Of a stretch of DNA of 64,000 bases, positions 27,698-36,984 are shown in pieces. The DNA lies in assembly GCA_006438735.1 (NCBI GenBank), contig RCZF01000002.1:67501-131500 (forward strand), read 5' to 3'. This DNA is from Sphingomonas koreensis (GTDB lineage: Bacteria; Pseudomonadota; Alphaproteobacteria; Sphingomonadales; Sphingomonadaceae). A program made the translations under genes and the position numbers. Positions within the stretch are counted from its first letter, which is position 1, and each line of letters starts with the position of its first letter. Under the pieces are notes generated by a model that made no database searches, had not been told where the DNA came from, and was given only the letters and a program-made list of their open reading frames with translations.

Positions 27698-28464
27698 CCC
27701 GCTGGCGCGCACTCCTGCTGGTGCTGCTCGCGCCGCTGGCGATGGCCGAGGCGAAGCCCGTGCTGGTGCCCGACGTGTCACAGCGCCACATCGAGATCGC
27801 TTACGGTTTTACCGGCGCCGAGCTGCTGCTGTTCGGCGCGATCCTCTATCCGGGCGGCCACGCGCCCAAGCCCGGCGACGATCCCACCGACATCATCGTC
27901 GTCGTCAGAGGCCCGGTGCAATCGGTGATGGTGCGCGAGAAGCGCAAGATCGCCGGCATCTGGATCAATGCCGATCGCATGCGCTATCGATCGGCGCCGT
28001 CTTTCTATGCCGTCGCTTCGTCGCGCCCGGTCGATGCGGTGCTCGACGAGCGGACCCGCGCGATCTACGAAATCGGGCTCGGCAGCCTGCAATTGTCCCC
28101 GGCCTCGAGCGGGCCGATCGCCGATCAGGATCGCTTCGCGCGCGGGCTGGTGTCGCTCAACGCGCGCGAGGGGCTCTACGCCGAGACGCCGGGCGCGGTC
28201 GAGATCACCGACGGCGTGCTGTACCGCGCGCGCGTGCAAATCCCCGCGCGCGTGCCGGTCGGCCGGCTGACCGCCGAGACCTTCCTGGTGCGCGACGGCC
28301 ATGTGCTGGCGGCGGCGACGCGCACGATCGACGTGCGCAAATCGGGCTTCGAGCGGTTCGTCGCGCGCAGCGCGCAACGCGATTCGATCCGCTATGGCCT
28401 TGCCGTAGTGGTGCTGTCGGTCGCGCTCGGCTGGGGCGCGGGCTGGATCGCGCGGCGGACTTGA
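27694..28464 (+). CDS. TIGR02186 family membrane-anchored periplasmic protein
   Basis: The GTG at 27694 overlaps the TauE/SafE stop (GTGA); 256 residues. The N-terminus is a signal peptide (RALLLVLLAPLAMAEA). The body is a beta-rich periplasmic domain with the family segment YGFTGAELLLFGAI and VVRGPVQSVMVREKRKIAGIW. The C-terminus ends in a single membrane helix (YGLAVVVLSVALGWGAGW) and a short basic tail. The family (Alph_Pro_TM) is nearly always coupled to TauE/SafE-like permeases, so an accessory role in that transport is inferred; biochemical function is unknown. Confidence 0.88.
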   Translation: MTRWRALLLVLLAPLAMAEAKPVLVPDVSQRHIEIAYGFTGAELLLFGAILYPGGHAPKPGDDPTDIIVVVRGPVQSVMVREKRKIAGIWINADRMRYRSAPSFYAVASSRPVDAVLDERTRAIYEIGLGSLQLSPASSGPIADQDRFARGLVSLNAREGLYAETPGAVEITDGVLYRARVQIPARVPVGRLTAETFLVRDGHVLAAATRTIDVRKSGFERFVARSAQRDSIRYGLAVVVLSVALGWGAGWIARRT

Positions 28465-28515
28465 GCCCGCCAACCTCACGTAATCTTTACCATTCGGGGC
28501 GCAGGACCGGCGGCA

Positions 28516-30213
28516 ATGGACCCCGGGGGGATGACCCGAATGACCGAGAGTATCGGCCCGCACGCGTTTGACCGAGCGGCGCCCTGTAGCAGCAGCCCTG
28601 CCGCCGCCGACACCAGCGGCCACGGCATCGGCGCAGTATCCGACATCGGTGGCGCGAGCAGCCAGGTGGTGCTCGACATGGCCGCGCTCGACGATGCGGC
28701 GCTGAGCAGCGATCCGACCGTCGCCAGCGCCGGCCAGGTCGGCAGCCAGATCAAGATGCGCGTCGGCGGGGTATGGCTGATCGCCAATATCCGATCGCTC
28801 AAACTGCTCGATCACAAGGACGGGCGGATCGCCGCGCAGGTCGATTTCCTGGGCGAAGGCGACGAGGAGCGGCTGACCGGCAAGCTCTACAAATTCCGCC
28901 GCGGCGTGACGCGCTATCCGACGCCGGGGTGCCCGGTGTTTCCGGTATCGACCGCCGACCTCAAGCAGATGTACGCCGCCGACGACCGCGCGCATATCGA
29001 GATCGGCAACGTCTATCCGACCGCCGACGTGCGCGGCGCGATGTATGTCGATGCGCTGCTCGGCAAGCATTTCGCGCTGCTGGGATCGACCGGCACCGGT
29101 AAATCGACCGCCGCCGCGCTGATCCTCCACCGTATCTGCGAGCGCGCGCCGCAGGGTCATATCGTGATGATCGATCCGCACGGCGAGTATGCCGCGGCGT
29201 TCAAGGGCAATGGCGCGATCTACGACGTCGGCAATCTGGCGATGCCTTATTGGCTGATGAATTTCGAGGAACATTGCGAAGTGTTCCTAACGACCACGGG
29301 ATCGGCGCGGCAGATCGACGCCGACATCCTGGCGAAATGCCTGCTCGCCGCGCGCGCCAAGGGGCGGCTGGGGCAGGAGATCACCAAGCTCACGGTCGAC
29401 GCACCGGTGCCGTATCTGCTCAGCGATCTCGCCAACATCCTGCAGAATGAGATGGGCAAGATGGACCGCGCGGGCGACACCGCACCCTATTTGCGGCTCA
29501 AGACCAAGATCGAGGAAATCCGCGCCGATCCGCGCTACGGCTTCATGTTCTCGGGCATGCTGGTTGCCGATACGATGGCCGATTTCATCGCCCGTGTGTT
29601 CCGGATGCCCGGCGACGGCCGACCGATCTCGATCATCGACGTGTCGGGCGTGCCTTCCGAAATCACCTCGGTGGTGGTCGCGGTGCTCAGCCGGATGGTG
29701 TTCGATTTCGCGATCTGGTCGCGCAACGAGCCGCAGCGGCCGATCTTGCTGGTGTGCGAGGAAGCACATCGCTACGTCCCCAACGAACGCAATGCCGATG
29801 GTTCGTCGGTCGGCCGCATCCTTAGCCGCATCGCCAAGGAAGGCCGCAAATACGGCGTCTCGCTGGGGCTGATCACGCAGCGCCCGTCTGACCTGGCGGA
29901 AGGCGTGCTGTCGCAATGCGGCACGATCATCGCGATGCGGCTCAACAACGATCGCGACCAGGCCTTTGTGCGCGCCGCGATGCCCGAGGGCGCGCGCGGC
30001 TTCCTCGATTCGATTCCGGCGCTCAGGAACCGGGAGTGCATCATCTGCGGCGAAGGCGTCGCCGTGCCGATCCGCGTCGCGTTCGATACGCTGGCCGAGG
30101 AAAAACGCCCCGCTTCGGGCGATCCGTTGTTCTCCGTGCTGTGGCGCGACGTCGGCGACGAGGACGCGATCATCGGCCGCACGATCAAACGCTGGCGCGC
30201 GCAGGGACGCTGA
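28516..30213 (+). CDS. HerA-like ATP-binding protein (HAS-barrel plus DUF87 ATPase)
   Basis: The 565-residue protein is a FtsK/HerA-superfamily ATPase. Residues about 75-160 form an N-terminal barrel-like region (SQIKMRVGGVWLIANIRSL). Walker A is GSTGTGKST at 190-198. Walker B is ILLVCEEAHRYVPNE, followed by the sensor segment SLGLITQRPSDL. The Arg-rich finger region is in RNDRD-like LNNDRDQAF. HerA ATPases form hexamers that pump DNA, often with the NurA nuclease in repair or defence; no NurA is nearby. The start is the first ATG after the AGGA site; ATGs at 28531 and 28540 are alternatives. It is separated from its neighbours and looks like a single-gene unit. Confidence 0.85.
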   Translation: MDPGGMTRMTESIGPHAFDRAAPCSSSPAAADTSGHGIGAVSDIGGASSQVVLDMAALDDAALSSDPTVASAGQVGSQIKMRVGGVWLIANIRSLKLLDHKDGRIAAQVDFLGEGDEERLTGKLYKFRRGVTRYPTPGCPVFPVSTADLKQMYAADDRAHIEIGNVYPTADVRGAMYVDALLGKHFALLGSTGTGKSTAAALILHRICERAPQGHIVMIDPHGEYAAAFKGNGAIYDVGNLAMPYWLMNFEEHCEVFLTTTGSARQIDADILAKCLLAARAKGRLGQEITKLTVDAPVPYLLSDLANILQNEMGKMDRAGDTAPYLRLKTKIEEIRADPRYGFMFSGMLVADTMADFIARVFRMPGDGRPISIIDVSGVPSEITSVVVAVLSRMVFDFAIWSRNEPQRPILLVCEEAHRYVPNERNADGSSVGRILSRIAKEGRKYGVSLGLITQRPSDLAEGVLSQCGTIIAMRLNNDRDQAFVRAAMPEGARGFLDSIPALRNRECIICGEGVAVPIRVAFDTLAEEKRPASGDPLFSVLWRDVGDEDAIIGRTIKRWRAQGR

Positions 30214-30399
30214 CGGACACGCGCTTGGGGCGGCGCGACACGAGGTGAAGTGGAGAAAGTGGAGAGCGTCGCGCGGGTTTCGCCACTTGGCCGCAAAGTG
30301 GCGCGGGAAAAAGCGATCAGCGAGAGCCGCTCGGCCGGTCATACGCTATCGATGACAGTGATTTTCCAACATTGATAGCGGCGACGGATGCCGCGCCGC

Positions 30400-31926
30400 T
30401 CAGCGCAAATGCGCTCCTTTCGCGTCCGCATTCGACGCCAGTTGCGTGCCGCCGGGCCGGACCGACAACAGACTGGCGACGCGCGCCTTGAAGGTGCGCA
30501 GCGCGGCGCCGGTGAGCTGCTGGATGCTCGCCATCGTCACCGACAGCGGGTTGACGGGGACGCCGCCGCGGCGGACTTCATAATGGACGTGGGGGCCGGT
30601 CGTCAGCCCGGTCATGCCGATATAGCCGATCACCTCGCCGGCGCGGACGGCTTCGCCGGCACGCACCGCGATCCGGCTCATATGCCCAAAGCCGGTGGTG
30701 AGATTGCCGCCGGCGCTGAGCATCACGAAATTGCCGTAGCCGCCCTTGCGCCCGGCGAACAGCACGCGGCCATCGGCGGTGGCGTGGATCGGCGAGCCAT
30801 AAGGCGCGCCGATATCGACCCCCTCGTGCATCCGCGAATAATGCAGGATCGGGTGATACCGCCGGCCGAAGCTGGAGGTAATGTGGCCCGACACCGGCAA
30901 GCCGCCGCCTTGCGACTGCGTTTCGCCGCGGCCCGAGGCAGCGAACCATTGATCGCGACCGTCGAGCGTCCAGCGCACGAGCTGAACCTTTTTGTCGCCC
31001 TGATCGAGCCCGGCGAAGGCGAGCTGGCCGAGCTGAACCTCGCCGGTCGCGGCGCGGGCACGGTCCATGATGATGTCGAACCGATCGCTGGAGTTGACGT
31101 CGCCGCCGATCGAAACGCGCGTCGCGATCGCCTTGATATAGGCCTCGACGACCTTGGCGGGCACGCCGGCGGCGCGCGCCGAGCGATAGAGGCTCGAGCC
31201 GACCAGCCCCTCGATCCGTAGCGGCGTGTGATCGATCGCGATCGGCCGCGGCGTGAGAACGAGACCACCGCCCGACCGAGCGATGCTGAGATTGAGATCG
31301 AAGCGGGCCCGGAACGCGAGCTTTTCGAGCGGCCGGGGCACCGACTTGCTCGCCCGCCGACCGAGCGTGAGATCGAGCCGCGTGCCGGGCGCAAGATCGC
31401 CGAGCGCGATCTGCCGCGCGACGAGATCGGCGCTCTGCTGCGCCTCGTTGTTGGCGACGCCGGCGCGTTCGAGCACGCTCGTCAGGCTGTCGCCCTCGCC
31501 GAGCGTCGCGGTGAGATCGACGATCGGACGTTCGGGCGTTTCGGCGAGCGGCGCGACAAGATCGCCCGCTGCCATATGCCGGCCGGTGGTCGCGCCCCAG
31601 GCGATCGGCGCGATCGATTGCGCGCGGGCCTCATCCCATTCCGCCCCGCCGAGCGCGCGCGGCGCGGCGCCGAGGATCGGGCGGCTGAAGCCGGGCGACA
31701 AGAACCAGGCAGCGGCGAGCAAAGCGAGGCAGGTCGCGCTGCCGCGAAACCACTCGGGCGAGCCGATCCGCGCGCCGAGATCGGGTGTCCAATCGATGCC
31801 GATCGCGCGATCGTGAAAAGTATCGACGAGGCCGCGGACCGGCGCGGCGGGAAGCGCGCGGCCGAACGCGATGGCGACACTGCCGCCGCCGCCGTCCCCC
31901 AGCCCTTGGTCGTTCCGCAGAAACAA
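30400..31926 (-). CDS. M23 family zinc metallopeptidase, membrane-anchored
   Basis: This 508-residue protein is a LytM/M23-type peptidoglycan endopeptidase. The start chosen is the TTG at 31926, with AAAGGG 8 nt before it; no better ATG exists. Residues 1-60 are cytoplasmic, followed by one membrane helix (CLALLAAAWFLSPGF). A periplasmic linker region (LGEGDSLTSVLERAGV and LVGSSLYRSARAAGVP) resembles the LysM/OapA-like N-terminal part of such enzymes. The catalytic domain has HPILHYSRMHEGVDIGAPYG (Zn His and Asp) and GPHVHYEV (HxH). All four zinc/catalytic positions look intact, so it is probably active. It is divergent from the helicase gene. Confidence 0.92.
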   Translation of the reverse strand: MFLRNDQGLGDGGGGSVAIAFGRALPAAPVRGLVDTFHDRAIGIDWTPDLGARIGSPEWFRGSATCLALLAAAWFLSPGFSRPILGAAPRALGGAEWDEARAQSIAPIAWGATTGRHMAAGDLVAPLAETPERPIVDLTATLGEGDSLTSVLERAGVANNEAQQSADLVARQIALGDLAPGTRLDLTLGRRASKSVPRPLEKLAFRARFDLNLSIARSGGGLVLTPRPIAIDHTPLRIEGLVGSSLYRSARAAGVPAKVVEAYIKAIATRVSIGGDVNSSDRFDIIMDRARAATGEVQLGQLAFAGLDQGDKKVQLVRWTLDGRDQWFAASGRGETQSQGGGLPVSGHITSSFGRRYHPILHYSRMHEGVDIGAPYGSPIHATADGRVLFAGRKGGYGNFVMLSAGGNLTTGFGHMSRIAVRAGEAVRAGEVIGYIGMTGLTTGPHVHYEVRRGGVPVNPLSVTMASIQQLTGAALRTFKARVASLLSVRPGGTQLASNADAKGAHLR

Positions 31927-32132
31927 GGCGAGCGCCCTTTATCGTCGCGCCGCGGCCCACCCCGGCCACGACCGAAGGACTGTGGGGACAAGCGTTTAAA
32001 GTCAAATTAACCCGGTGGCCCGCGAGTCCCGATTGCGGCGAGCCGTGCCGCCGGGCGGATGAGGAGAAAGCCCCGCGCGATCAACGCTGTCGGCTTGCGC
32101 TTCGGCGCGACAGGCCCGATCTTGGCGACGTC

Positions 32133-34634
32133 ATGGCCGCGCTCCCCTCCCGCCCCGTCACCGCCGTGCTCGGGCCGACCAACACCGGCAAGACGCATCT
32201 CGCGGTCGAGCGGATGTGCGCGCATTCGAGCGGCATGATCGGCTTTCCGCTGCGGCTGCTGGCGCGCGAGGTCTATGACCGCGTCGTCGCGATCAAGGGC
32301 GCCAATCGGGTCGCGCTGATCACTGGCGAGGAGAAGATCCTGCCGCCCGATGCCCGCTGGTTCCCGTGCACCGCCGAATCGATGCCGACCGATCGCGACG
32401 TTTCGTTCGTGGCGCTCGACGAGGCGCAGCTTAGCGCCGACCCCGAGCGCGGGCATGTGTTCACCGATCGGCTGCTGCGCGCGCGCGGCCGCGACGAGAC
32501 GATGATCCTCGGCTCGGAGGCGCTACGGCCGATCATCCGCGCGCTGATCCCCGACGCCGAGATCATCAGCCGGCCGCGCTTTTCGACGCTGAGCTACGCC
32601 GGCGCGACCAAGATTTCGCGGCTGCCCAAACGCTCGGCGATCGTCGCCTTCTCGGCCGAGGAGGTCTACGCCGTCGCCGAGATGCTGCGACGGCTTCGCG
32701 GCGGCGCAGCAGTGGTGATGGGCGCGCTCAGCCCGCGCACGCGCAACGCGCAGGTGGCGATGTTCCAGGCAGGGGAGGTCGACTATCTGGTCGCCACCGA
32801 CGCGATCGGCATGGGGCTCAACATGGACGTGGCGCACGTCGCCTTTGCGAGTTTGCGCAAGTTCGACGGCCATCGCCGGCGCCGGCTGACGACGCCGGAA
32901 ATGGCGCAGATCGCCGGCCGCGCCGGGCGGCATCAGCGCGACGGCACCTTCGGCGCGCTGGTCGCGGAAGGGCCGGGCGCATTCACGCCCGAGGAAATCC
33001 TCGCGATCGAGGAGCACCGCTTTCCCGCGCTCGACATCGTCTATTGGCGCGAGGGCGAGCCCGATTGCGCCAGCATCGACGCGCTGATCGCGAGCTTGGA
33101 AGCGAAGCCCGATCACCCGCGCCTGCGCGCCGCGCCGGAAGCGGTCGACCTTGCGGTGCTCAAGCGGCTCGCCGAGGAAGGCTGGGTGCGCGACCGCGCG
33201 CGCGGGCCGCGGATGGTCGCGCGGCTGTGGGCGGCGTGCGGCCTGCCCGATTTCCGCAAGCTCGGCATTGATCCCCACGCGCGCTTCGTCTCGCGGCTGT
33301 TCGGCCATCTTTCGGAAGGCGCAGGGCATGTGCCGCACGAATGGTTCGCCGCCGAGATCGCGCGGCTCGACAGCGTGCAAGGCGATGTCGAGACGATCGC
33401 CGGGCGGATCGCCTCGGCGCGCAGCTGGGCGTATATCGCGCAGCGCGCCGATTGGCTGGCCGATCCCGCGCATTGGGCGGCGCGCACGCAGGCAATCGAG
33501 GAGCGGCTGTCCGATGCGCTGCACGCCGCGCTGACGCAGCGCTTCGTCGATAAGCGCACGACCCTCTTGATGCGGCGGATCGGGGCGGATGTCGCCGCGC
33601 TGCCGGTGACGATCGATGCGGACGGCGCGGTGCTGGTGGAGGATCAGCCGATCGGGCGGCTCGATGGCTTTCGCTTCACCGTCGCGCCCGAGGCGCGGCA
33701 CGGCGACAAGAAGATGCTACTTGCCGCCGCCGAAAAGCGGCTGGGCGGCGAACGCGCCCGGCGCGGCGCGGCGCTCGCCGAGGCCGACGACGCCGCGCTG
33801 TCGCTCGACGCCACACCGGGCGGCGCGCCGGCGATCGTGTGGAACGGGGTAAGGGTGGCGGCGCTCACCGCGGGCGGATCGCTGGCGACGCCGCGGATCG
33901 CGCTCGATCGCAGCCTCGATTGCCTCACTCGGCCGCTCGCGGCGCGGATCGGCGAGCGGCTGGCGACGTGGCTGGCAGCGCAGCTCGCGCGGCATGCGCC
34001 GGTGCTGGGGCGGCTCGACGCGCTGGCGCGCGATCCGGGCGTCAGCGCGGCGCTGCGCGCGGTGGCGGCGGCGCTGGCCGATCGCGGCGCGATGCTGCCG
34101 CGCGGCGAGATCGGCGCGCCGATCGACCAGCTCGATCCCGGCGAGCGCAAGCGGCTACGCCAGATCGGCGTGACGATCGGCTCGCTCGACCTGTTCGATC
34201 CGCGGCTGCTCAAGCCGACCCCGGCGGCCTGGCGCGAGGCGGTGCTGGCGGCGCGGGCAGGTGTGCCGATCGTCGCGCCGCCGCCGCCCGGCGCGACGGT
34301 GCTGCCGCGGCAGCGCATCGCCGGCTTTCGCGCGATCGGCGGCCAGGCGGTGCGAATCGATCTGGTCGAGCGGATCGCGCGCGCCGCGCACGACGCCCGC
34401 CAGGGCAAGGCGCCGTTCGCGCCCGATCCCGCGCTCGCCACCTCGATGGGGCTGGCGCCGGCAACGATCGAGCGGCTGATGGCCGATCTCGGCTTTCGCG
34501 CCGCCCCGCCGCACGACGGGCAGCCGCGCTGGGCGTGGCGCGGCCGGCCGCGGCCGCCGGCGCGGCCCGCCGCGGCGCCGCGCCCCGACAATGCGTTTGC
34601 CGCGCTGGCCGGCTGGCGTGCGCATGGCGGTTGA
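32133..34634 (+). CDS. SUV3-like DExH RNA helicase
   Basis: The ATG at 32133 gives 833 residues. Motif I is GPTNTGKTH at about residue 11, so the protein begins directly with the helicase core. Further motifs are VALDEAQL (DExH-type motif II), SAEEVYAVAEMLRR, the motif V segment ATDAIGMGLNM, and QIAGRAGRH (motif VI). These are characteristic of Suv3, the mitochondrial RNA-degradosome helicase, and its alphaproteobacterial homologues. The C-terminal ~350 residues are an Ala/Arg-rich extension seen in sphingomonads, with no recognised domain. Translation is followed without a gap by the S4 protein gene. The open frame upstream to 31785 overlaps the divergent M23 gene and is rejected. Confidence 0.93.
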   Translation: MAALPSRPVTAVLGPTNTGKTHLAVERMCAHSSGMIGFPLRLLAREVYDRVVAIKGANRVALITGEEKILPPDARWFPCTAESMPTDRDVSFVALDEAQLSADPERGHVFTDRLLRARGRDETMILGSEALRPIIRALIPDAEIISRPRFSTLSYAGATKISRLPKRSAIVAFSAEEVYAVAEMLRRLRGGAAVVMGALSPRTRNAQVAMFQAGEVDYLVATDAIGMGLNMDVAHVAFASLRKFDGHRRRRLTTPEMAQIAGRAGRHQRDGTFGALVAEGPGAFTPEEILAIEEHRFPALDIVYWREGEPDCASIDALIASLEAKPDHPRLRAAPEAVDLAVLKRLAEEGWVRDRARGPRMVARLWAACGLPDFRKLGIDPHARFVSRLFGHLSEGAGHVPHEWFAAEIARLDSVQGDVETIAGRIASARSWAYIAQRADWLADPAHWAARTQAIEERLSDALHAALTQRFVDKRTTLLMRRIGADVAALPVTIDADGAVLVEDQPIGRLDGFRFTVAPEARHGDKKMLLAAAEKRLGGERARRGAALAEADDAALSLDATPGGAPAIVWNGVRVAALTAGGSLATPRIALDRSLDCLTRPLAARIGERLATWLAAQLARHAPVLGRLDALARDPGVSAALRAVAAALADRGAMLPRGEIGAPIDQLDPGERKRLRQIGVTIGSLDLFDPRLLKPTPAAWREAVLAARAGVPIVAPPPPGATVLPRQRIAGFRAIGGQAVRIDLVERIARAAHDARQGKAPFAPDPALATSMGLAPATIERLMADLGFRAAPPHDGQPRWAWRGRPRPPARPAAAPRPDNAFAALAGWRAHGG

Positions 34635-34932
34635 GCCGGGCGCGACGATGCGGCTCGATCGCTTCTTGTGGTTCGCGCGGCTCGCCAAATCGCGCAGCAG
34701 CGCACAACAGCTGGCCGAAGCCGGCATGCTGCGGCTGACCGGCCGGCGGATCGAGCGCGCCCACGCCCCGGTGCGGATCGGCGACGTGCTGACCTTCGCG
34801 CAAGGCAGCCGCGTCCGCACGATCCGCATCGTGGCGCTGCCGCAACGACGCGGCCCGGCCAGCGAAGCGCAGACGCTCTACACCGATCTCGACGCGGCGA
34901 ACCCCGTTGACGCCGCCAGCGGCGCGGCATAG
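34624..34932 (+). CDS. S4-domain RNA-binding protein (Hsp15-like)
   Basis: The product is 102 residues from the ATG at 34624, which overlaps the helicase stop by 11 nt. An internal ATG at 34648 ([12 protein letters not shown]) is an equally good start, with GAGCCGGG upstream. The S4 fold is clear: [22 protein letters not shown], then [21 protein letters not shown]. Proteins of this size resemble Hsp15, which binds free 50S subunits carrying stalled nascent chains. The tight coupling with the SUV3-like helicase supports a shared role in RNA or ribosome quality control. Confidence 0.9.
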   Translation: MAVEPGATMRLDRFLWFARLAKSRSSAQQLAEAGMLRLTGRRIERAHAPVRIGDVLTFAQGSRVRTIRIVALPQRRGPASEAQTLYTDLDAANPVDAASGAA

Positions 34933-34963
34933 CAGAGGCGCGTTTCGAGGGAGCACTCACACC

Positions 34964-35305
34964 ATGACCTACGTCGTCACCGATGCCTGCATCCGTTGCA
35001 AGTTCATGGACTGCGTCGAAGTCTGTCCGGTCGATTGCTTCTACGAGGGCGAGAACATGCTGGTGATCAATCCCAGCGAATGCATCGATTGCGGTGTATG
35101 CGAGCCCGAATGCCCGGCCGAGGCGATCCTGCCCGATACCGAAAGCGGGCTGGAAAAATGGCTCGAGGTGAACAACAGCTTCTCCAGCCAATGGCCCAAC
35201 GTGACGCGAAACAACGGCCAGACCCCGGCCGACGCCGAAGAGCATAAGGGTGAAGAAGGCAAGTATGACAAATACTTCTCGCCCGAGCCCGGCCAGGGCG
35301 ACTGA
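34964..35305 (+). CDS. fdxA: Seven-iron ferredoxin FdxA
   Basis: This 113-residue protein carries one [3Fe-4S] and one [4Fe-4S] cluster. The motif C-x7-C-x3-C-P is seen as [17 protein letters not shown] at the N-terminus and C-x2-C-x2-C-x3-CP as [15 protein letters not shown] near residue 40. The C-terminal tail ([17 protein letters not shown]) is typical of the alphaproteobacterial FdxA-type ferredoxin. The start is the ATG at 34964 behind GAGGGAG. It lies between the S4 protein and carD, all on one strand; the 262-nt gap after it holds the carD promoter. Confidence 0.95.
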   Translation: MTYVVTDACIRCKFMDCVEVCPVDCFYEGENMLVINPSECIDCGVCEPECPAEAILPDTESGLEKWLEVNNSFSSQWPNVTRNNGQTPADAEEHKGEEGKYDKYFSPEPGQGD

Positions 35306-35567
35306 TCGCAAGCGCCGAACTGCCGCTTGAATCGATGGGCCAGCGCGGGTTCGACAGTCGGCGCGGCGCGCGCGGGCTAAGGACAGCGATGTTCGGATAT
35401 ACGGCGCACTGGTAATTTTATTACGACTGTGTTAAACGGGTTTCACCGGAGCCGTTTCGACTCGTGCTCCGTGTCGGAGACGTTCAAACGCTTCCCTGCC
35501 CGCGCCGATCCGCTTGCCGTGATCGGATCGCCCGTGGCGAAGTGATTCACGGAAAGGCTTTATAACA

Positions 35568-36110
35568 ATGGTCGCCAAGGCGCTGTCTTTCGATGTCGGT
35601 GATTACGTGGTTTATCCCAAGCACGGTGTCGGCCGTGTCGTCGAACTGCAGAAGCAGGAGATCGCCGGCATGCAGCTCGAGCTCTATGTGCTGCGCTTCG
35701 AAAAGGAGCGGATGACGCTTCGCGTGCCGACCAACAAGGCCGAGAGCATCGGCATGCGCAAGCTTTCCAGCGACAAGACGCTACGCGAAGCGCTCGATAC
35801 GCTGAAGGGCAAGCCCCGCGTCAAACGCACGATGTGGTCGCGTCGCGCGCAGGAATATGAGGCGAAGATCAACTCGGGCGACCTCGTGTCGATCGCCGAG
35901 GTGGTCCGCGATCTGTTCCGCGCCGACGACCAGCCCGAGCAGAGCTATTCGGAACGGCAGATCTTCGAAGGCGCGACCAGCCGCCTCGCGCGCGAGCTTG
36001 CCGCGATGGAGGAAGTCGACGAACCGACCGCCCAGGAAAAGATCCTCGAGATCCTGCGGAAGGCCGCGGCGATCTACAACAAGGACAAGGCGGAGGCCGC
36101 CGAAGCCTGA
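35568..36110 (+). CDS. CarD family transcriptional regulator
   Basis: CarD proteins bind the RNA polymerase beta subunit near the promoter and tune open-complex stability, notably at rRNA promoters. The 180-residue product has the N-terminal Tudor-like RNAP-interaction domain (FDVGDYVVYPKHGVGRVVEL, residues 7-60). The C-terminal helical DNA-binding domain contains MWSRRAQEYEAKI, then SIAEVVRDLFRAD. The start is the ATG at 35568 after GGAAAGG. A strong terminator lies 23 nt past the stop, so it is a single gene unit. It is one of the most conserved regulators in this group of bacteria. Confidence 0.95.
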   Translation: MVAKALSFDVGDYVVYPKHGVGRVVELQKQEIAGMQLELYVLRFEKERMTLRVPTNKAESIGMRKLSSDKTLREALDTLKGKPRVKRTMWSRRAQEYEAKINSGDLVSIAEVVRDLFRADDQPEQSYSERQIFEGATSRLARELAAMEEVDEPTAQEKILEILRKAAAIYNKDKAEAAEA

Positions 36111-36133
36111 GCCGGCAACGACGATCATCGAGC

Positions 36134-36173
36134 AAAACGAAGGGGCGGCCGGCGACGGTCGCCCTTTTCGTTT
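36134..36173 (+). terminator. Intrinsic terminator after carD
   Basis: AAAACGAAGGGGCG and CGCCCTTTTCGTTT form a long stem around a GC loop, ending in TTTTCGTTT. An A-rich upstream half and T-rich end make it potentially bidirectional. It sits 24 nt after the carD stop. Confidence 0.8.
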
Positions 36174-36188
36174 GCGCGGGCGTGGATG

Positions 36189-36210
36189 GTGTATTATAAA
36201 ACCAATACAC
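36189..36210. promoter_or_regulatory. Palindromic operator upstream of the DUF2807 gene
   Basis: GTGTATT (36189-36195) and AATACAC (36204-36210) are perfect inverted arms around an 8-nt AT-rich spacer. The whole site lies only 14 nt before the start codon of the DUF2807 gene and contains a TATTAT -10-like hexamer. Binding here would block transcription or translation directly. The arms resemble operators of GntR/YtrA- or PadR-like repressors, but no such regulator is next to it. Confidence 0.55.
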
Positions 36211-36224
36211 AGTTGGAGGCCGTC

Positions 36225-36953
36225 ATGCGTAAATTGTTCCTGCTTGCATTCCTGTCGCTTGCCGCGTGCGGGCACGGCAACGACGACGCGGATGCCGCCG
36301 GCGCGCCGGCATCGGGCGCCGGCACCTCGCGCAGCTATGCCGTGGCGGACTTCACCGGGGTCGATCTGCGCGGCTCGGACAATGTCGATGTTCGCGTCGG
36401 CGGCGCGTTTTCGGTGCGGGCGCAAGGGCCGGCCGACATGCTCGATCAGATGCGGATCGAGCGCAACGGCGACACGCTGCGGATCGGCCGCAAGTCGGGC
36501 GGCAATTTCCACTGGGGCGCCGGCCGCAACGTCAAAGTGTTCGTGACGATGCCGACGATCGCCGCGGCGAACGTCTCCGGATCGGGCGACATCAGCGTCG
36601 ACAAGGTCGAAGGCGGCAGCTTCTCGGGCGCGACCTCGGGATCGGGTGACCTCGCGATCGCGCATCTGGCGGTCGATTCGGCGGACCTGTCGGTGGCCGG
36701 ATCGGGCAATGTGACCGCCGCCGGCGCCGCCAAGCAGATCGCCTTGTCGATCCAGGGATCGGGCGACATCGATGCCGGCGGGCTGACCGCGGCGCGCGCG
36801 ACGGTCTCGACCGCCGGATCGGGCGACATCAAGGCGACCGTCAACGGCAACGCCAAGGTGTCGATGATGGGATCGGGCGACGTCGATCTCGGCGGCGGTG
36901 CGACCTGCCAGGTATCGAAAATGGGATCGGGCGAAGTGACCTGCGGGCATTGA
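36225..36953 (+). CDS. DUF2807 (head GIN domain) lipoprotein
   Basis: The ATG at 36225 follows GGAGG by 7 nt; 242 residues. The N-terminus is a lipoprotein signal (RKLFLLAFLSLAACG, lipobox Cys about residue 16). The domain is a right-handed beta-helix built from repeats that each carry SGSGD/GSGD (at least seven copies, e.g. SGSGDIS, SGSGDLA, GSGDID, GSGDIK, GSGDVD). DUF2807 proteins are surface or periplasmic with no defined activity; a related domain occurs in Bacteroidetes head GIN proteins. A palindromic operator lies directly upstream. A second DUF2807 gene follows 31 nt downstream. Confidence 0.85.
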   Translation: MRKLFLLAFLSLAACGHGNDDADAAGAPASGAGTSRSYAVADFTGVDLRGSDNVDVRVGGAFSVRAQGPADMLDQMRIERNGDTLRIGRKSGGNFHWGAGRNVKVFVTMPTIAAANVSGSGDISVDKVEGGSFSGATSGSGDLAIAHLAVDSADLSVAGSGNVTAAGAAKQIALSIQGSGDIDAGGLTAARATVSTAGSGDIKATVNGNAKVSMMGSGDVDLGGGATCQVSKMGSGEVTCGH

Positions 36954-36984
36954 TCGCGGGGCGCTTCGGTGCGATGCCGGCGGC

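Noticed and set aside
31785..32132. N-terminal extension of the SUV3-like helicase
   Set aside because: It overlaps the divergent M23 gene, is Arg-rich with no family similarity, and the helicase motif I lies right after the ATG at 32133.
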